Of a stretch of 29,516 nt of DNA, positions 13,602 through 21,010 are shown piece after piece. The number at the start of each line of letters is the position of its first letter. Position 1 is the first letter of the stretch. Position numbers and translations under genes: made by a program. Source of the stretch: Thermoproteota archaeon. Lineage in GTDB: Archaea; Korarchaeota; Korarchaeia; Korarchaeales; Korarchaeaceae. The notes beneath the pieces are model-generated. The model ran no database searches, was not told where the DNA came from, and was given only the letters and a program-made list of their open reading frames with translations. Where the stretch lies: positions 1-29,516 of the forward strand of contig QMVZ01000005.1 in the NCBI GenBank assembly GCA_003661365.1. The letters are read 5' to 3'.

Positions 13602-15503
13602 TTACTCAACCTCCTCTAGCCACGATTTTGCTCCTCCTGATGGTTCTATCGCGCCGAACGGACAGATAGCAACGCAAGATCCACATCCAAAACAGACCGA
13701 GGGGTCTATCATCATCTTCTCTCCAGTATCGACGAATGCAGGGCATGCATAGGTGTTAATACAAACCAAGCAATGAGTGCATTTTTCAGGGTCGACTCGG
13801 AAAGGTACAATCTTCTCTCCCTCCCTTCTCTTTCTTCTAACTGTGAGAAGAGCACACTCCCTCTTGGCTATTATTACCGAGAGGCCTTCTCTGTCTAACG
13901 CTTCTTTAAGAGCACTTTCCATCTCCTTGAAGTTGTATGGATCTATTTCCTTTACAAACTCAACCCCCATCGATCTAACTAGCTTGCCTATGTCAATCAT
14001 GGGTGCTTCTTCACCCATAGCATCTACGGGGACTCCTGGATGGGATTGATGTCCTGTCATGGCTGTTATCCTGTTGTCCAGAATGACTGCTACAAAAGTG
14101 TGCTTATTATGAATAGCGTTTATCAGAGCAGGTATTCCAGCGTGGAAAAATGTTGAGTCTCCTATAAGAGCCACAATTGGCTGATCCGTCGCAATGCTGA
14201 AACCATTAGCGAAACCGACTGAAGAGCCCATTGCGTGTGTTATATGTTCTATTTCAAATGGCTTTTGGAATAGAAGAGCATAACATCCTATATCGCCCAC
14301 ATAAATTGTGGGCCTGCCAGAAGTAGCCCTTCTAATGGAATAACCTGTGGCTCTATGAGGACAGGCTGGACAAAGGACAGGTGGCCTGCTAGGAACTCTC
14401 TCGAGAACTAATTTAGCCCGCCTTTCAATTTTTTCAAGATCTAAAGGCAGAGAATCACCTCTAATCTCAGATAGGGCTTTAACAACTATCTTCGGGGTGT
14501 ATTCGGCCACTCTAGGAAAGTGACCAGTTAACTTTCCTATAATTTTCAGATTTGGAGCGCAGTCCTTAGCCAAAGCTTTTACTTGATTCTCTAAGAAAGG
14601 CTCTAACTCCTCTATGACTATCAAAGTCTCTAACTCCTCTATGAAATCAGAAACAATTTCTTTTGGGAAGGGAAAAGTCAAACCTAGCTTCAATAACTTG
14701 GCCTTTGATCCTAGTCTCTTGATAGCCTCCCAAGCATATGAATATGAGATCCCAGAAGTAATTATCCCTAAAGATGAGTTTTCCTCTCCTTCTAGCTTGT
14801 AGAACCTCGAATCCTTTCCAAGATCTCTTTCAATACTTTCTAGCTTTTGAAGAAGCTTTTTATGATGTTTCCTAGCGATAGCACCGACCTGTAGATACTG
14901 GTCGAATTCCTCTGGCTTAAAATTGCCTTTACCCTTGCCCTTTTTGATCTCCCCAAGCAAAACGGGGCCTCTTGAGTGACTAACTCTTGTCGTAGTCCTT
15001 AAAATAAATGGTATCTCATATCTTTCAGAGAGATCAAAGGCTTCTTTTGTGAAATCCTTGGCTTCTTGGGAATTTGATGGCTCCAACATTGGAAGACCCA
15101 TAGAAACTGCATAATACCTGTTATCTTGCTCATTTTGAGAACTATGAGCTGATGGATCACCAGCATTAACTACAACCAACCCACCTTTGGTTCCTGCATA
15201 AGCTAGAGTAAATAGAGCGTCTGAGGCGACGTTAAGGCCAACGTGCTTCATACACGTTAGCCCCCTTAACCCAGACCAAGCCGCGGCAGTAACTACCTCT
15301 ACAGCAACTTTCTCATTTGTTGACCACTCAAAGTACACGCCAATTCTTTTTGCTATTGCTCCGAGAGTATCGCCTATCTCTGTACTTGGCGTTCCCGGAT
15401 AGGCAGCAGCTACGTCTAATCCAGCCTCTAAAGCACCTCTAACTATTGCTTCATTCCCCAGTAGAGCCTCCACTCTGCCAGCTGGGGCTAAAACACTTAA
15501 CAT
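13602..15503 (-). CDS. iorA: Indolepyruvate ferredoxin oxidoreductase, alpha subunit
   Basis: The 633-residue catalytic subunit. The N-terminal pyrimidine-binding domain begins LLGNEAIVRGALEAGLDVAA and contains AAYPGTPSTEIGD and TCMKHVGLNVASD. The C-terminal thiamine-diphosphate domain has CPACPHRATGYSIRR and IVALIGDSTFFHAGIPAL with LDN about 30 residues on (about 448-477). The tail carries two ferredoxin-type clusters: CTHCLVCINTYACP (about 575-588) and CFGCGSCVAICPFGAI (about 604-619). The first is not a regular CxxCxxCxxxCP because a spacer lengthens the last step, as in known IorA. ATG 15503 is set by GGGAGGTG five bases upstream. It lies 43 bases after the acyl-CoA synthetase gene and is followed at once by iorB. 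Confidence 0.95.
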   Translation of the reverse strand: MLSVLAPAGRVEALLGNEAIVRGALEAGLDVAAAYPGTPSTEIGDTLGAIAKRIGVYFEWSTNEKVAVEVVTAAAWSGLRGLTCMKHVGLNVASDALFTLAYAGTKGGLVVVNAGDPSAHSSQNEQDNRYYAVSMGLPMLEPSNSQEAKDFTKEAFDLSERYEIPFILRTTTRVSHSRGPVLLGEIKKGKGKGNFKPEEFDQYLQVGAIARKHHKKLLQKLESIERDLGKDSRFYKLEGEENSSLGIITSGISYSYAWEAIKRLGSKAKLLKLGLTFPFPKEIVSDFIEELETLIVIEELEPFLENQVKALAKDCAPNLKIIGKLTGHFPRVAEYTPKIVVKALSEIRGDSLPLDLEKIERRAKLVLERVPSRPPVLCPACPHRATGYSIRRATSGRPTIYVGDIGCYALLFQKPFEIEHITHAMGSSVGFANGFSIATDQPIVALIGDSTFFHAGIPALINAIHNKHTFVAVILDNRITAMTGHQSHPGVPVDAMGEEAPMIDIGKLVRSMGVEFVKEIDPYNFKEMESALKEALDREGLSVIIAKRECALLTVRRKRREGEKIVPFRVDPEKCTHCLVCINTYACPAFVDTGEKMMIDPSVCFGCGSCVAICPFGAIEPSGGAKSWLEEVE

Positions 15504-15546
15504 ATCACACCTCCCATGAAATCCCTTTATGAGAAAAAAAGTTAAC

Positions 15547-16917
15547 TCACATGGTAGGATGAGATCTTCTTTCAGCCCATCTTACGAGAGCTGCCATGGC
15601 AGAAACAGCCCTTTCAGTATCAGGATATACTGGAACTCCATGTTCCTTTAGCAAAGCCATGGCTTGGCTTACATTCTCTCCTCCTATCATGGTTACAGTT
15701 ATTGGTTTGTTACTGGTGTGAAAAACTTCTGTAACTACATCAGCTATCTTAATAGGGTCGCTTACGGCCGTTTCACAGTATAAGGCAATTATACAATCCA
15801 CTGCTTTGTGCTTAATGGCGGTTCTCAAGGCCCCCCTAAACTCCTCGTGAGTTGCCATACCAGTTAGATCAATTGGATTCTTAACGCTTCCGAACTCAGG
15901 CATATATCTCTTAAACTCCTTCCTCAAATCTTCTGGAGGATCGAAAACTTCTAAGCCAGCTGCCTCACAAGAATCTGTTGCCATAACCCCGACTCCACCA
16001 CCATTAGTGACTATGACAACCCTCCTTCCTTTAGGGATCTTAAGAGCTGAAAATGCTAAGGCCCAATCAAAAGCTTGCTCTAGATTTTCAGCTCGCAAAA
16101 CACCAGCTTGCTTAAATGATGCCGAATAGACTACATCTGAGCCAGCCATCGATCCAGTATGAGACGAGGCAGCCACCATTCCTTTCTTACTTTTACCAGC
16201 CTTAAGTACAATAATTGGCTTAAATTGAGTCGTTAAACGTGCCTCTTGCATGAACTTCCTTCCATCGGCAATACCTTCCATGTATATCAGAACTACGTTG
16301 GTATTCTCATCCTTTCGAAACCAACTAAGCAGATCTGAATCATCAATATCAGCTTTATTTCCTACGCTTACTACTGCTGAAAGGCCTATCTTCTCAGTTA
16401 CTGTCCAGCCCATTAAGGCAATTCCCAACGCTCCCGACTGTGTAATAAAAGCTATGTTTCCAGGCCTAACGTCTCTAGGTCCAAACGTAGCATTTAATCT
16501 GGTTGGAGAATAAAGTACACCGAAGACATTTGGACCAATTATTCTTATTCCAGCTCTTCTAGCTCTTCGAATAAGGTCTTCTTCAAGCTCTTTGTTTCCC
16601 ACTTCTGAAAATCCACTAGAAATCACAACAGCAGCCTTTGTCCCCTTTTCAGCTAATTGGTCAATAACGGGAGGGACAAACTTCGCAGGGATTGAAATTA
16701 TCGCCAAGTCTATGGTTCCAGGTACATCTAAAACGCTATGGTAGCATTTGATGTCCAAAATCTCATCTGCCGCTGGATTTACTGGATATATTTTCCCTTT
16801 GTAGCCATACTCCTTTATGTTACGCAATATCTCGTAACCTATCTTCCCTGGGGATCTTGAAGCTCCTATTATCGCCACTGATTTTGGTTTGAAGACGCTG
16901 TCCAATGCCTCGGTCAT
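15547..16917 (-). CDS. Acetate/acyl-CoA ligase (ADP-forming), alpha subunit
   Basis: Recovers ATP from acyl-CoA, ADP and phosphate, giving the free acid. The 456-residue sequence matches the separate alpha subunit. It has the CoA-binding domain SVAIIGASRSPGKIGYEIL, the CoA-ligase domain with FITQSGALGIALMGW and VSVGNKADIDDSDLL, and the phosphohistidine in ASSHTGSMAGSD (His about 252; His257 in Pyrococcus furiosus). Start ATG 16917 is preferred over TTG 16947 because the TATA box covers 16946-16955 and AAGGCGG lies before it; the length then equals the family's. It heads the iorA-iorB operon, so arylacetyl-CoA is the likely substrate, as in the ACS II type. The beta (ATP-grasp) subunit is not in the window and must lie elsewhere. 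Confidence 0.9.
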   Translation of the reverse strand: MTEALDSVFKPKSVAIIGASRSPGKIGYEILRNIKEYGYKGKIYPVNPAADEILDIKCYHSVLDVPGTIDLAIISIPAKFVPPVIDQLAEKGTKAAVVISSGFSEVGNKELEEDLIRRARRAGIRIIGPNVFGVLYSPTRLNATFGPRDVRPGNIAFITQSGALGIALMGWTVTEKIGLSAVVSVGNKADIDDSDLLSWFRKDENTNVVLIYMEGIADGRKFMQEARLTTQFKPIIVLKAGKSKKGMVAASSHTGSMAGSDVVYSASFKQAGVLRAENLEQAFDWALAFSALKIPKGRRVVIVTNGGGVGVMATDSCEAAGLEVFDPPEDLRKEFKRYMPEFGSVKNPIDLTGMATHEEFRGALRTAIKHKAVDCIIALYCETAVSDPIKIADVVTEVFHTSNKPITVTMIGGENVSQAMALLKEHGVPVYPDTERAVSAMAALVRWAERRSHPTM

Positions 16918-16945
16918 ATCTGATTTCCGCCTTAACAAATGGTCC

Positions 16946-16955
16946 AAATATTTAA
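16946..16955 (-). promoter_or_regulatory. TATA box of the acs-iorA-iorB-ABCE1 operon
   Basis: TTAAATATTT on the minus strand. Its centre is about 34 bases before ATG 16917, giving a leader of about 8 bases with the AAGGCGG site close to the 5' end. Confidence 0.5.
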
Positions 16956-17060
16956 CTAAAGCTTTGCCCCAGAGGTGCCATTAAACTCTTCTTCCCTCTT
17001 TTTCGATGTGTATTCAAGAAAAATGATTTAGGATCTCCTTTTCTAAATCTCAATATCAGA

Positions 17061-17069
17061 TTATTTAAC
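17061..17069 (+). promoter_or_regulatory. TATA-like element before the C/D sRNA candidate
   Basis: TTATTTAAC; with 26-base spacing transcription would start near 17090, just before the C box. Confidence 0.35.
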
Positions 17070-17089
17070 ATCAATAGGTTTCAAAAGGC

Positions 17090-17143
17090 ACTTGATGAAC
17101 TCGCTTATTGCTGGAAAAATTGATGCACATTCTAAGTCTGAGG
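17090..17143 (+). ncRNA. Candidate C/D-box small RNA (2'-O-methylation guide)
   Basis: Four boxes occur in the archaeal order and spacing. Box C is TTGATGA (17092-17098), box D' is CTGG (17111-17114, one base off CTGA), box C' is TTGATGC (17120-17126) and box D is CTGA (17138-17141). The spaces for guides are 12 bases (C to D') and 11 bases (C' to D), with 5 bases between D' and C', all as in archaeal sRNAs. A TATA-like TTATTTAAC (17061-17069) lies about 26 bases before the C box. The D guide (17127-17137) would pair with ACTTAGAATGT and the D' guide (17099-17110) with CAATAAGCGAGT in a target RNA. The two imperfect boxes keep confidence moderate. Confidence 0.5.
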
Positions 17144-17206
17144 ATATTTAAGAAGTCGTTCATGTTGTCTCAGACACGAAGGCTTCCTTTTCTTAAGAAT
17201 CCTTTG

Positions 17207-17227
17207 AAAAAGCGTAAAAGAAAAACC
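17207..17227 (-). terminator. T-rich terminator of tRNA-Asp
   Basis: On the minus strand, two T5 runs and a T4 run lie within about 20 bases (17207-17227), starting 15 bases after the tRNA 3' end. Archaeal RNA polymerase stops at such tracts without a hairpin. Confidence 0.45.
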
Positions 17228-17241
17228 ATTTATAATTGTGG

Positions 17242-17315
17242 CGCCCCGGCCGGGATTTGAACCCGGGTCTGGGGCTCGACAGGCCCCTATGCTAACCGGA
17301 CTACACCACCGGGGC
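17242..17315 (-). tRNA. tRNA-Asp (GUC)
   Basis: The cloverleaf folds fully. The acceptor is GCCCCGG (17315-17309) with CCGGGGC and discriminator G (17242), as expected for aspartate. The anticodon stem is GGGGC/GCCCC around CTGTCGA, so the anticodon is GTC. The T arm is CCGGG-TTCAAAT-CCCGG. There is no intron and no encoded CCA. The upstream TATA box and downstream T runs make it a single-gene unit. Confidence 0.95.
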
Positions 17316-17339
17316 TCATCTGAGTGCAAACGGAGGGCG

Positions 17340-17349
17340 TATATAAAAT
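17340..17349 (-). promoter_or_regulatory. TATA box of tRNA-Asp
   Basis: ATTTTATATA on the minus strand, centred about 29 bases before the first base of the tRNA. Confidence 0.6.
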
Positions 17350-17417
17350 TTTGTTGGCTAACTTTATTCATCTTCCTTAAAAATATCTTTTAAATCTATT
17401 TTTGGTGGGAGAGGGAT

Positions 17418-17945
17418 TTGAAGAGGAAATTCAAAAGATACAGATTGAAATCAAGTGAAAGCCGAGATCTTGTAGAAGCTCTCCTTCAGAATTGCCCAGA
17501 ACTAAGTTCTCTATTCCCAAAAAAGAAAGTAAGCCTGGAAGTGGTTGAGTTCCAAACAGCAAAAGGATTACAGAAGGTTTTTCTTCTAGAAGGCTCTCCT
17601 GTTTTAGTGGAGCTCTACAATAAAGAAGTTGTTCCTTACATCGACGCAGCTGAGCAAATCAGCCTTAGACTTCCGAAAGTAATTGTCGACCTCGGAGCCG
17701 TCCCTCACATAGCCAATGGAGCAGACATAATGGGTCCAGGAATAGTCAAAGTTGAAGGAGAGGTAAAAGAAGGTAATCTAGTGCTGGTAGCGGATGAAAA
17801 ATATGGAAGAATAATAGCCATTGGTCGCGCTTTGAGAGACAAAGAAGAGCTGAAAAACAGAGGGAAAAGCGTAAAGAACATACATTATGCTGGAGATGTT
17901 TTCTGGAAAATTGTTATGGAACTTAGAAGCAGGTCAAAGAAGTAG
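17418..17945 (+). CDS. PUA-domain translation protein, MCT-1/Tma20-like
   Basis: A 175-residue protein of the archaeal MCT-1-like family (COG2016). The N-terminal half (about 1-85) is the pre-PUA domain, starting basic (KRKFKRYRLKSSESRDLVEAL). The PUA domain (about 88-165) contains the diagnostic AVPHIANGADIMGPGIVKVE and GRIIAIGRAL. In eukaryotes MCT-1 with DENR acts in 40S recycling and reinitiation by binding tRNA or rRNA; archaeal members have the same domain pair but the role is less well shown. TTG 17418 is set by GGTGGGAGAGGG directly upstream. Its stop is five bases from the stop of the convergent endonuclease IV gene. It lies close to tRNA-Asp, transcribed away from it. Confidence 0.85.
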   Translation: MKRKFKRYRLKSSESRDLVEALLQNCPELSSLFPKKKVSLEVVEFQTAKGLQKVFLLEGSPVLVELYNKEVVPYIDAAEQISLRLPKVIVDLGAVPHIANGADIMGPGIVKVEGEVKEGNLVLVADEKYGRIIAIGRALRDKEELKNRGKSVKNIHYAGDVFWKIVMELRSRSKK

Positions 17946-17950
17946 AAGCC

Positions 17951-18802
17951 CTACTTTCTCCTCGTCTTCTTTAAAGTCCTTGTGTAGATCTTTTTCATCT
18001 TTAACGAGTCTTCCTCGAGAAGTGGGCTCTCTGATATAACTAGCCATTTCACATCTCTCTCAACCATCTCAATAGCTAAAGGTCCAAAATCAGGACCATA
18101 ACCAGATCCAAGCTCGTGATGCATTCTTTCCCCCCTGCCTGAGGCTGTTAGTTCTACTTCTGTGAAGTGAACGACGAGGCCATTTAAGGAGCCCAATCTT
18201 CTTTCTATTTCATCTAGTATTCTAGAGTAACTATCCCTTCCTTTGATAGACCCCCCCTCTCTGGCATGTATGTGGGCAAAATCTATCGTTGGAAAAACCC
18301 AATCCACCTCTTCTGCCATCCTTAAGACCTCATCCAGAGAGCCAAGCTGAGAAGGTTTCCCAGTTGTCTCAGGACCTAACTCCACCCGTATGTTCTCATC
18401 CTTTAAGCGCCGAACAAGCCCATCTAGGCCCTCTATAGCGAGTCTTAAAGCTTCTTCGGGATCCCTCTTACTATAATATCCTGGATGAAATGTAATATGA
18501 TTGGCTCCAAGAGCTTCTGCAGCTTTTGCTGATAAATACAACCTCTCAATACTCTTAGTCAGCTTTTCTTCGTCTCTGGAAGCCAAATTTATTGCATAGG
18601 GGGCATGAATAGTGAGCACAACATCTTTCTCCTTGGCCTTCTCTCCAATTTTTTTGAGTGAATCAAGCTTAGTGGGGACCCTTCTCACTGCTTGATACTC
18701 CATAGCCCCAAGTCTTAGCTTATATAGGTAATCAAAAGCTTCTTCCTTTGGACAACCCATTGGAAAGCCAGCTGGACCAAACCTAGTTCTATCTAACTTC
18801 AC
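17951..18802 (-). CDS. nfo: Endonuclease IV-like AP endonuclease
   Basis: A TIM-barrel metal-dependent enzyme of the endonuclease IV/xylose isomerase-like superfamily, 283 residues. Metal ligands appear in order: His of TIHAPYAINLAS, His of NHITFHPGYY, Glu of VELGPETTGK, Asp and His of PTIDFAHIHAREGG, His of VVHFTEVE, and His of GERMHHELGSGYGPDFGPLA. Endonuclease IV cuts DNA 5' of abasic sites in base-excision repair. It matches the archaeal COG0648 type. GTG 18802 is preferred because GGGAG lies five bases upstream and a TATA box is 25 bases away; GTG 18814 adds four residues and has no ribosome-binding site. It is convergent with the PUA gene. A sugar-isomerase role is possible but less likely with this motif set. 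Confidence 0.82.
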   Translation of the reverse strand: MKLDRTRFGPAGFPMGCPKEEAFDYLYKLRLGAMEYQAVRRVPTKLDSLKKIGEKAKEKDVVLTIHAPYAINLASRDEEKLTKSIERLYLSAKAAEALGANHITFHPGYYSKRDPEEALRLAIEGLDGLVRRLKDENIRVELGPETTGKPSQLGSLDEVLRMAEEVDWVFPTIDFAHIHAREGGSIKGRDSYSRILDEIERRLGSLNGLVVHFTEVELTASGRGERMHHELGSGYGPDFGPLAIEMVERDVKWLVISESPLLEEDSLKMKKIYTRTLKKTRRK

Positions 18803-18822
18803 GCTATCTCCCACTAATGATG

Positions 18823-18831
18823 TACTAAAAT
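18823..18831 (-). promoter_or_regulatory. TATA box of the endonuclease IV gene
   Basis: CTTATTTTA on the minus strand, centred 25 bases upstream of GTG 18802, predicting a leaderless transcript. Confidence 0.4.
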
Positions 18832-18882
18832 AAGCATAAATCTAACCCAATACCTAGACCAACTATTAAGGGTTGTGTTATT

Positions 18883-19001
18883 AAGACAACAAGTAAGAAG
18901 TTATTTAGAGTTCAAATAGGGAGCGAGATAGGCGTTATTATTTCTAACGCGTTAAATGAACGAGAATAAGGAGCTATCTCTGGTTATTACTTGTTGTTTT
19001 T
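18883..19001 (+). repeat. Nested inverted repeats with T run: RNA element or small mobile-element remnant
   Basis: The outer arms are AAGACAACAAGTAA (18883-18896) and TTACTTGTTGTTTT (18987-19000), 14 pairs with one G-U. Inside them GAGATAG (18925-18931) pairs with CTATCTC (18974-18980), and inside that GCGTTA (18932-18937) pairs with TAACGC (18945-18950) around a 7-base loop. A T5 run ends the structure at 19001. As RNA this is a 118-base folded molecule with a T-run end; as DNA it resembles terminal inverted repeats of a small non-coding element. I see no clear target-site duplication and no coding frame. This element and the GC-rich RNA fill the only gap over 400 bases (18803-19220). Confidence 0.45.
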
Positions 19002-19026
19002 CTAAGGGAGGATTTTTAACCTAAAT

Positions 19027-19035
19027 CTTAAAATA
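19027..19035 (+). promoter_or_regulatory. TATA box of the GC-rich RNA gene
   Basis: CTTAAAATA, centred 27 bases before 19058, the first base of the terminal helix. This is the exact archaeal spacing. Confidence 0.5.
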
Positions 19036-19057
19036 CCCATAACGAGAATAATTAATT

Positions 19058-19184
19058 GCCGCCCGGCGCCATGGCTCTGGGCCTGACTTAGCGGGCAGGG
19101 TGACACTGCTGGGAGACGGGCCCCATTTAGCCCGTCCTCAGCGACCCTGGCTCGCAGGACTTGGCCCATCGATCGCCGGGCGGC
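19058..19184 (+). ncRNA. GC-rich structured RNA gene of unknown family
   Basis: A 127-base island with about 72 % G+C (my count) in AT-rich surroundings. It folds as a long rod. Helix 1 is 11 perfect pairs joining the two ends (19058-19068 with 19174-19184). Helix 2 is TGGGCC (19078-19083) with GGCCCA (19163-19168). A 7x7 internal loop (TGACTTA / AGGACTT) leads to helix 3 (19091-19101 with 19144-19155, one bulge). Helix 4 (19108-19121 with 19130-19142) is 13 pairs, closed by an 8-base loop CCCATTTA. A TATA box sits 27 bases upstream; the next gene has its own TATA box at 19192-19200. I could not match it to 5S rRNA, SRP RNA, RNase P RNA, tRNA or H/ACA RNA. No coding frame has family features. 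Confidence 0.65.
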
Positions 19185-19191
19185 CCATTCT

Positions 19192-19200
19192 TCTTAAACT
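19192..19200 (+). promoter_or_regulatory. TATA box of the radical SAM gene
   Basis: TCTTAAACT, centred 25 bases before ATG 19221. It shows that the upstream GC-rich RNA need not be a leader of this gene. Confidence 0.4.
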
Positions 19201-19220
19201 TCATGGGGTAGGTATAGGTG

Positions 19221-20294
19221 ATGTGGCTAATCAGGACCGACATACTGACAGCATTTCAAAACGAGGAGATCAAATCATCAATTCCAAGATATATCTCAGT
19301 TGTTAAGAACCAGAAACCCGCGTTATTCCTAATAGCTTCTAGATTTCCTATTGATCATCCATCTGACAAGGAAGATTTATGGTCGCTGCACGATGAACTC
19401 ATGAATGATTTTTGGGAGTTCGTTGATACTTTTGATAGCATGGACTTACCACCCAAACCCCCTTATTCCCTTCTTGATTTAAAGACAGACATCGCTAAGA
19501 GAATTCTGACCTCTTGTGAACTATGCGAAAGGAGATGTTTAGTAAACAGGACGAATGGAGAGTTGGGTGTTTGCAGAGTCGCTGAGAAACCAAGAGTCTC
19601 GACATTCTTCATTCACATGGGGGAGGAAGCGCCCATATCCCCTTCAGGCACAATATTCTTCTCCTCATGTAATTTTAGGTGCGTCTTTTGTCAGAACTGG
19701 GATATATCACAGAACCCGAAGTCTGGTCGTTTGGTGGATTCATTAGAGCTTGCAAACATGTTTGTTACTCTAAGAAAGGAAGGCGCAAGGAACATAAATC
19801 TTGTTGGAGGTGAGCCAACCCCCAACATACCAACAATCTTAGAGGCTCTTAGGTTAACTGACGTTAATGTACCAATAATCTGGAACTCTAACATGTACTT
19901 GACTCCAGAATCCATGAAACTGCTAATAGGACTTGTAGATCTATGGTTGCCAGATTTCAAATATTGGGATGAGGAACATGCTTTGAGTCTTAGCGGAATA
20001 CCAAATTACACGAAAGTTGTCAGGAGAAACTTAAAGATGGCATACGATGCCAGGGGAGAGATGGTAGTAAGGCACCTCGTGCTTCCAAATCACATCGAAT
20101 GTTGTACAAAACCTATCTTAAGGTGGATCTCTGATAACTTACCAAGAGCACTTGTGAACATTATGGCCCAATATAGGCCCGAATACAAGGCCTTAAGGTA
20201 TCCTGAAATCTCAAGAAGACCAAATGCCGCAGAAATGAAAGAAGCATATAGAGAAGCTGAAAAACTGGGTTTAAGGTGGAGGTCTGTATCATAA
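19221..20294 (+). CDS. Radical SAM protein, PflX-like (COG1313)
   Basis: A 357-residue radical SAM enzyme. The cluster motif is CNFRCVFCQNW (Cys150, 154, 157, CxxxCxxC). Before it lies a second cysteine set, CELCERRC then GVCRV (Cys99, 102, 106, 118), the mark of the PflX/COG1313 group, which resembles pyruvate-formate-lyase activases. The SAM-binding GGE motif is VGGEPTPN, and the barrel continues with IIWNSNMYLTPE and DLWLPDFKYWD. The substrate of the group is not established; no glycyl radical enzyme is nearby. The first 80 residues are extra. ATG 19221 is preferred over GTG 19218 by TATA spacing; the difference is one residue. It is convergent with the kinase gene. Confidence 0.85.
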   Translation: MWLIRTDILTAFQNEEIKSSIPRYISVVKNQKPALFLIASRFPIDHPSDKEDLWSLHDELMNDFWEFVDTFDSMDLPPKPPYSLLDLKTDIAKRILTSCELCERRCLVNRTNGELGVCRVAEKPRVSTFFIHMGEEAPISPSGTIFFSSCNFRCVFCQNWDISQNPKSGRLVDSLELANMFVTLRKEGARNINLVGGEPTPNIPTILEALRLTDVNVPIIWNSNMYLTPESMKLLIGLVDLWLPDFKYWDEEHALSLSGIPNYTKVVRRNLKMAYDARGEMVVRHLVLPNHIECCTKPILRWISDNLPRALVNIMAQYRPEYKALRYPEISRRPNAAEMKEAYREAEKLGLRWRSVS

Positions 20295-20301
20295 AAGCGA
20301 C

Positions 20302-20910
20302 TTAAGGGTCCCCAGATACTACAGACAATACCTTTTCCACTAACTCATTCAAGCTTCCATCATTAACTATGAACACGTCGGCCCAAGCTATCGCCTTTCC
20401 CATGTCAAATAACTGAAGCTCCTCCCTATCTTGCTTAAGGAAATCTTCGTAGCTCAAAGGCCGAAATTTATGCATCAGATCGAAGCCCTTTCTTCCTCTT
20501 TTTCTGATCCTATCAAACCGAACCTTCTTTGAAGCGAGAACGGCTATGGTAAGGACCGAATCGCCAAATCTTTTTTTGAATGCATCAATTTCCTCAATAT
20601 TCCTTATGCCATTAATTACAAAGCCCGCTGGTCTCTGAGTTCTTTCAATCTCCTCAGCTCTCTTCATGCACAACAAAGCAACAGCTGCTGGGCCTAACTC
20701 CTCTCTTAGCTCAAGACCAACCCTCCTGAAATTTTCTCTAGTCTCAGGCAAGCCTTTCTCAATTACCCTCTCCCTAACCATCTCACTCATGACTATAACT
20801 CTGTAATTGCACTCTTTTTCAAGAATTTTGGCTGCAACATCCTTTCCAGAGCCTGGGAGGCCCACAAGTAGAATATATTTGTACTTTGGCTTCCTACATC
20901 TATGTCTCAA
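20302..20910 (-). CDS. UPF0200-family nucleotide kinase-like protein
   Basis: A 202-residue P-loop kinase of the archaeal UPF0200 family (as Methanocaldococcus MJ1399). The Walker A motif is GLPGSGKD (residues 17-24). Then come VIVMSEMVRERVIEKGLPET, the family's nucleotide-binding helix, GFVINGIRNIEEIDAFKKRF (like the G-I-R of dephospho-CoA kinase relatives) and the lid RIRKRGRKGFD followed by the specific FLKQDREELQLF. The substrate is unknown; the fold is nearest adenylate and dephospho-CoA kinases. It starts on TTG 20910 with AGGG five bases upstream, and its stop is seven bases from that of the radical SAM gene. Divergent from cas6. Confidence 0.8.
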   Translation of the reverse strand: MRHRCRKPKYKYILLVGLPGSGKDVAAKILEKECNYRVIVMSEMVRERVIEKGLPETRENFRRVGLELREELGPAAVALLCMKRAEEIERTQRPAGFVINGIRNIEEIDAFKKRFGDSVLTIAVLASKKVRFDRIRKRGRKGFDLMHKFRPLSYEDFLKQDREELQLFDMGKAIAWADVFIVNDGSLNELVEKVLSVVSGDP

Positions 20911-21010
20911 GATGACCCTCTAATAGAGAAAGTGAGTACTTATCACTTTTTTCTATCATGTCATCTATTGACTAAATTAGTATAAGAGAAGGGTGCGTTC
21001 AAACTTGAAT

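Noticed and set aside
17132..17371. 79-residue minus-strand ORF over tRNA-Asp
   Set aside because: It spans the whole tRNA and its promoter and has no family features; tRNA sequence accounts for the open frame.
19058..19184. 5S rRNA, SRP RNA or RNase P RNA
   Set aside because: The universal 5S loop C and E sequences, the SRP GNAR loop with helix 8 motif, and the RNase P conserved blocks are not visible; the fold is a rod, not a three-way junction.
19100..19306. 68-residue plus-strand ORF starting in the GC-rich island
   Set aside because: It crosses the RNA structure and the start of the radical SAM gene in another frame and has no protein features.
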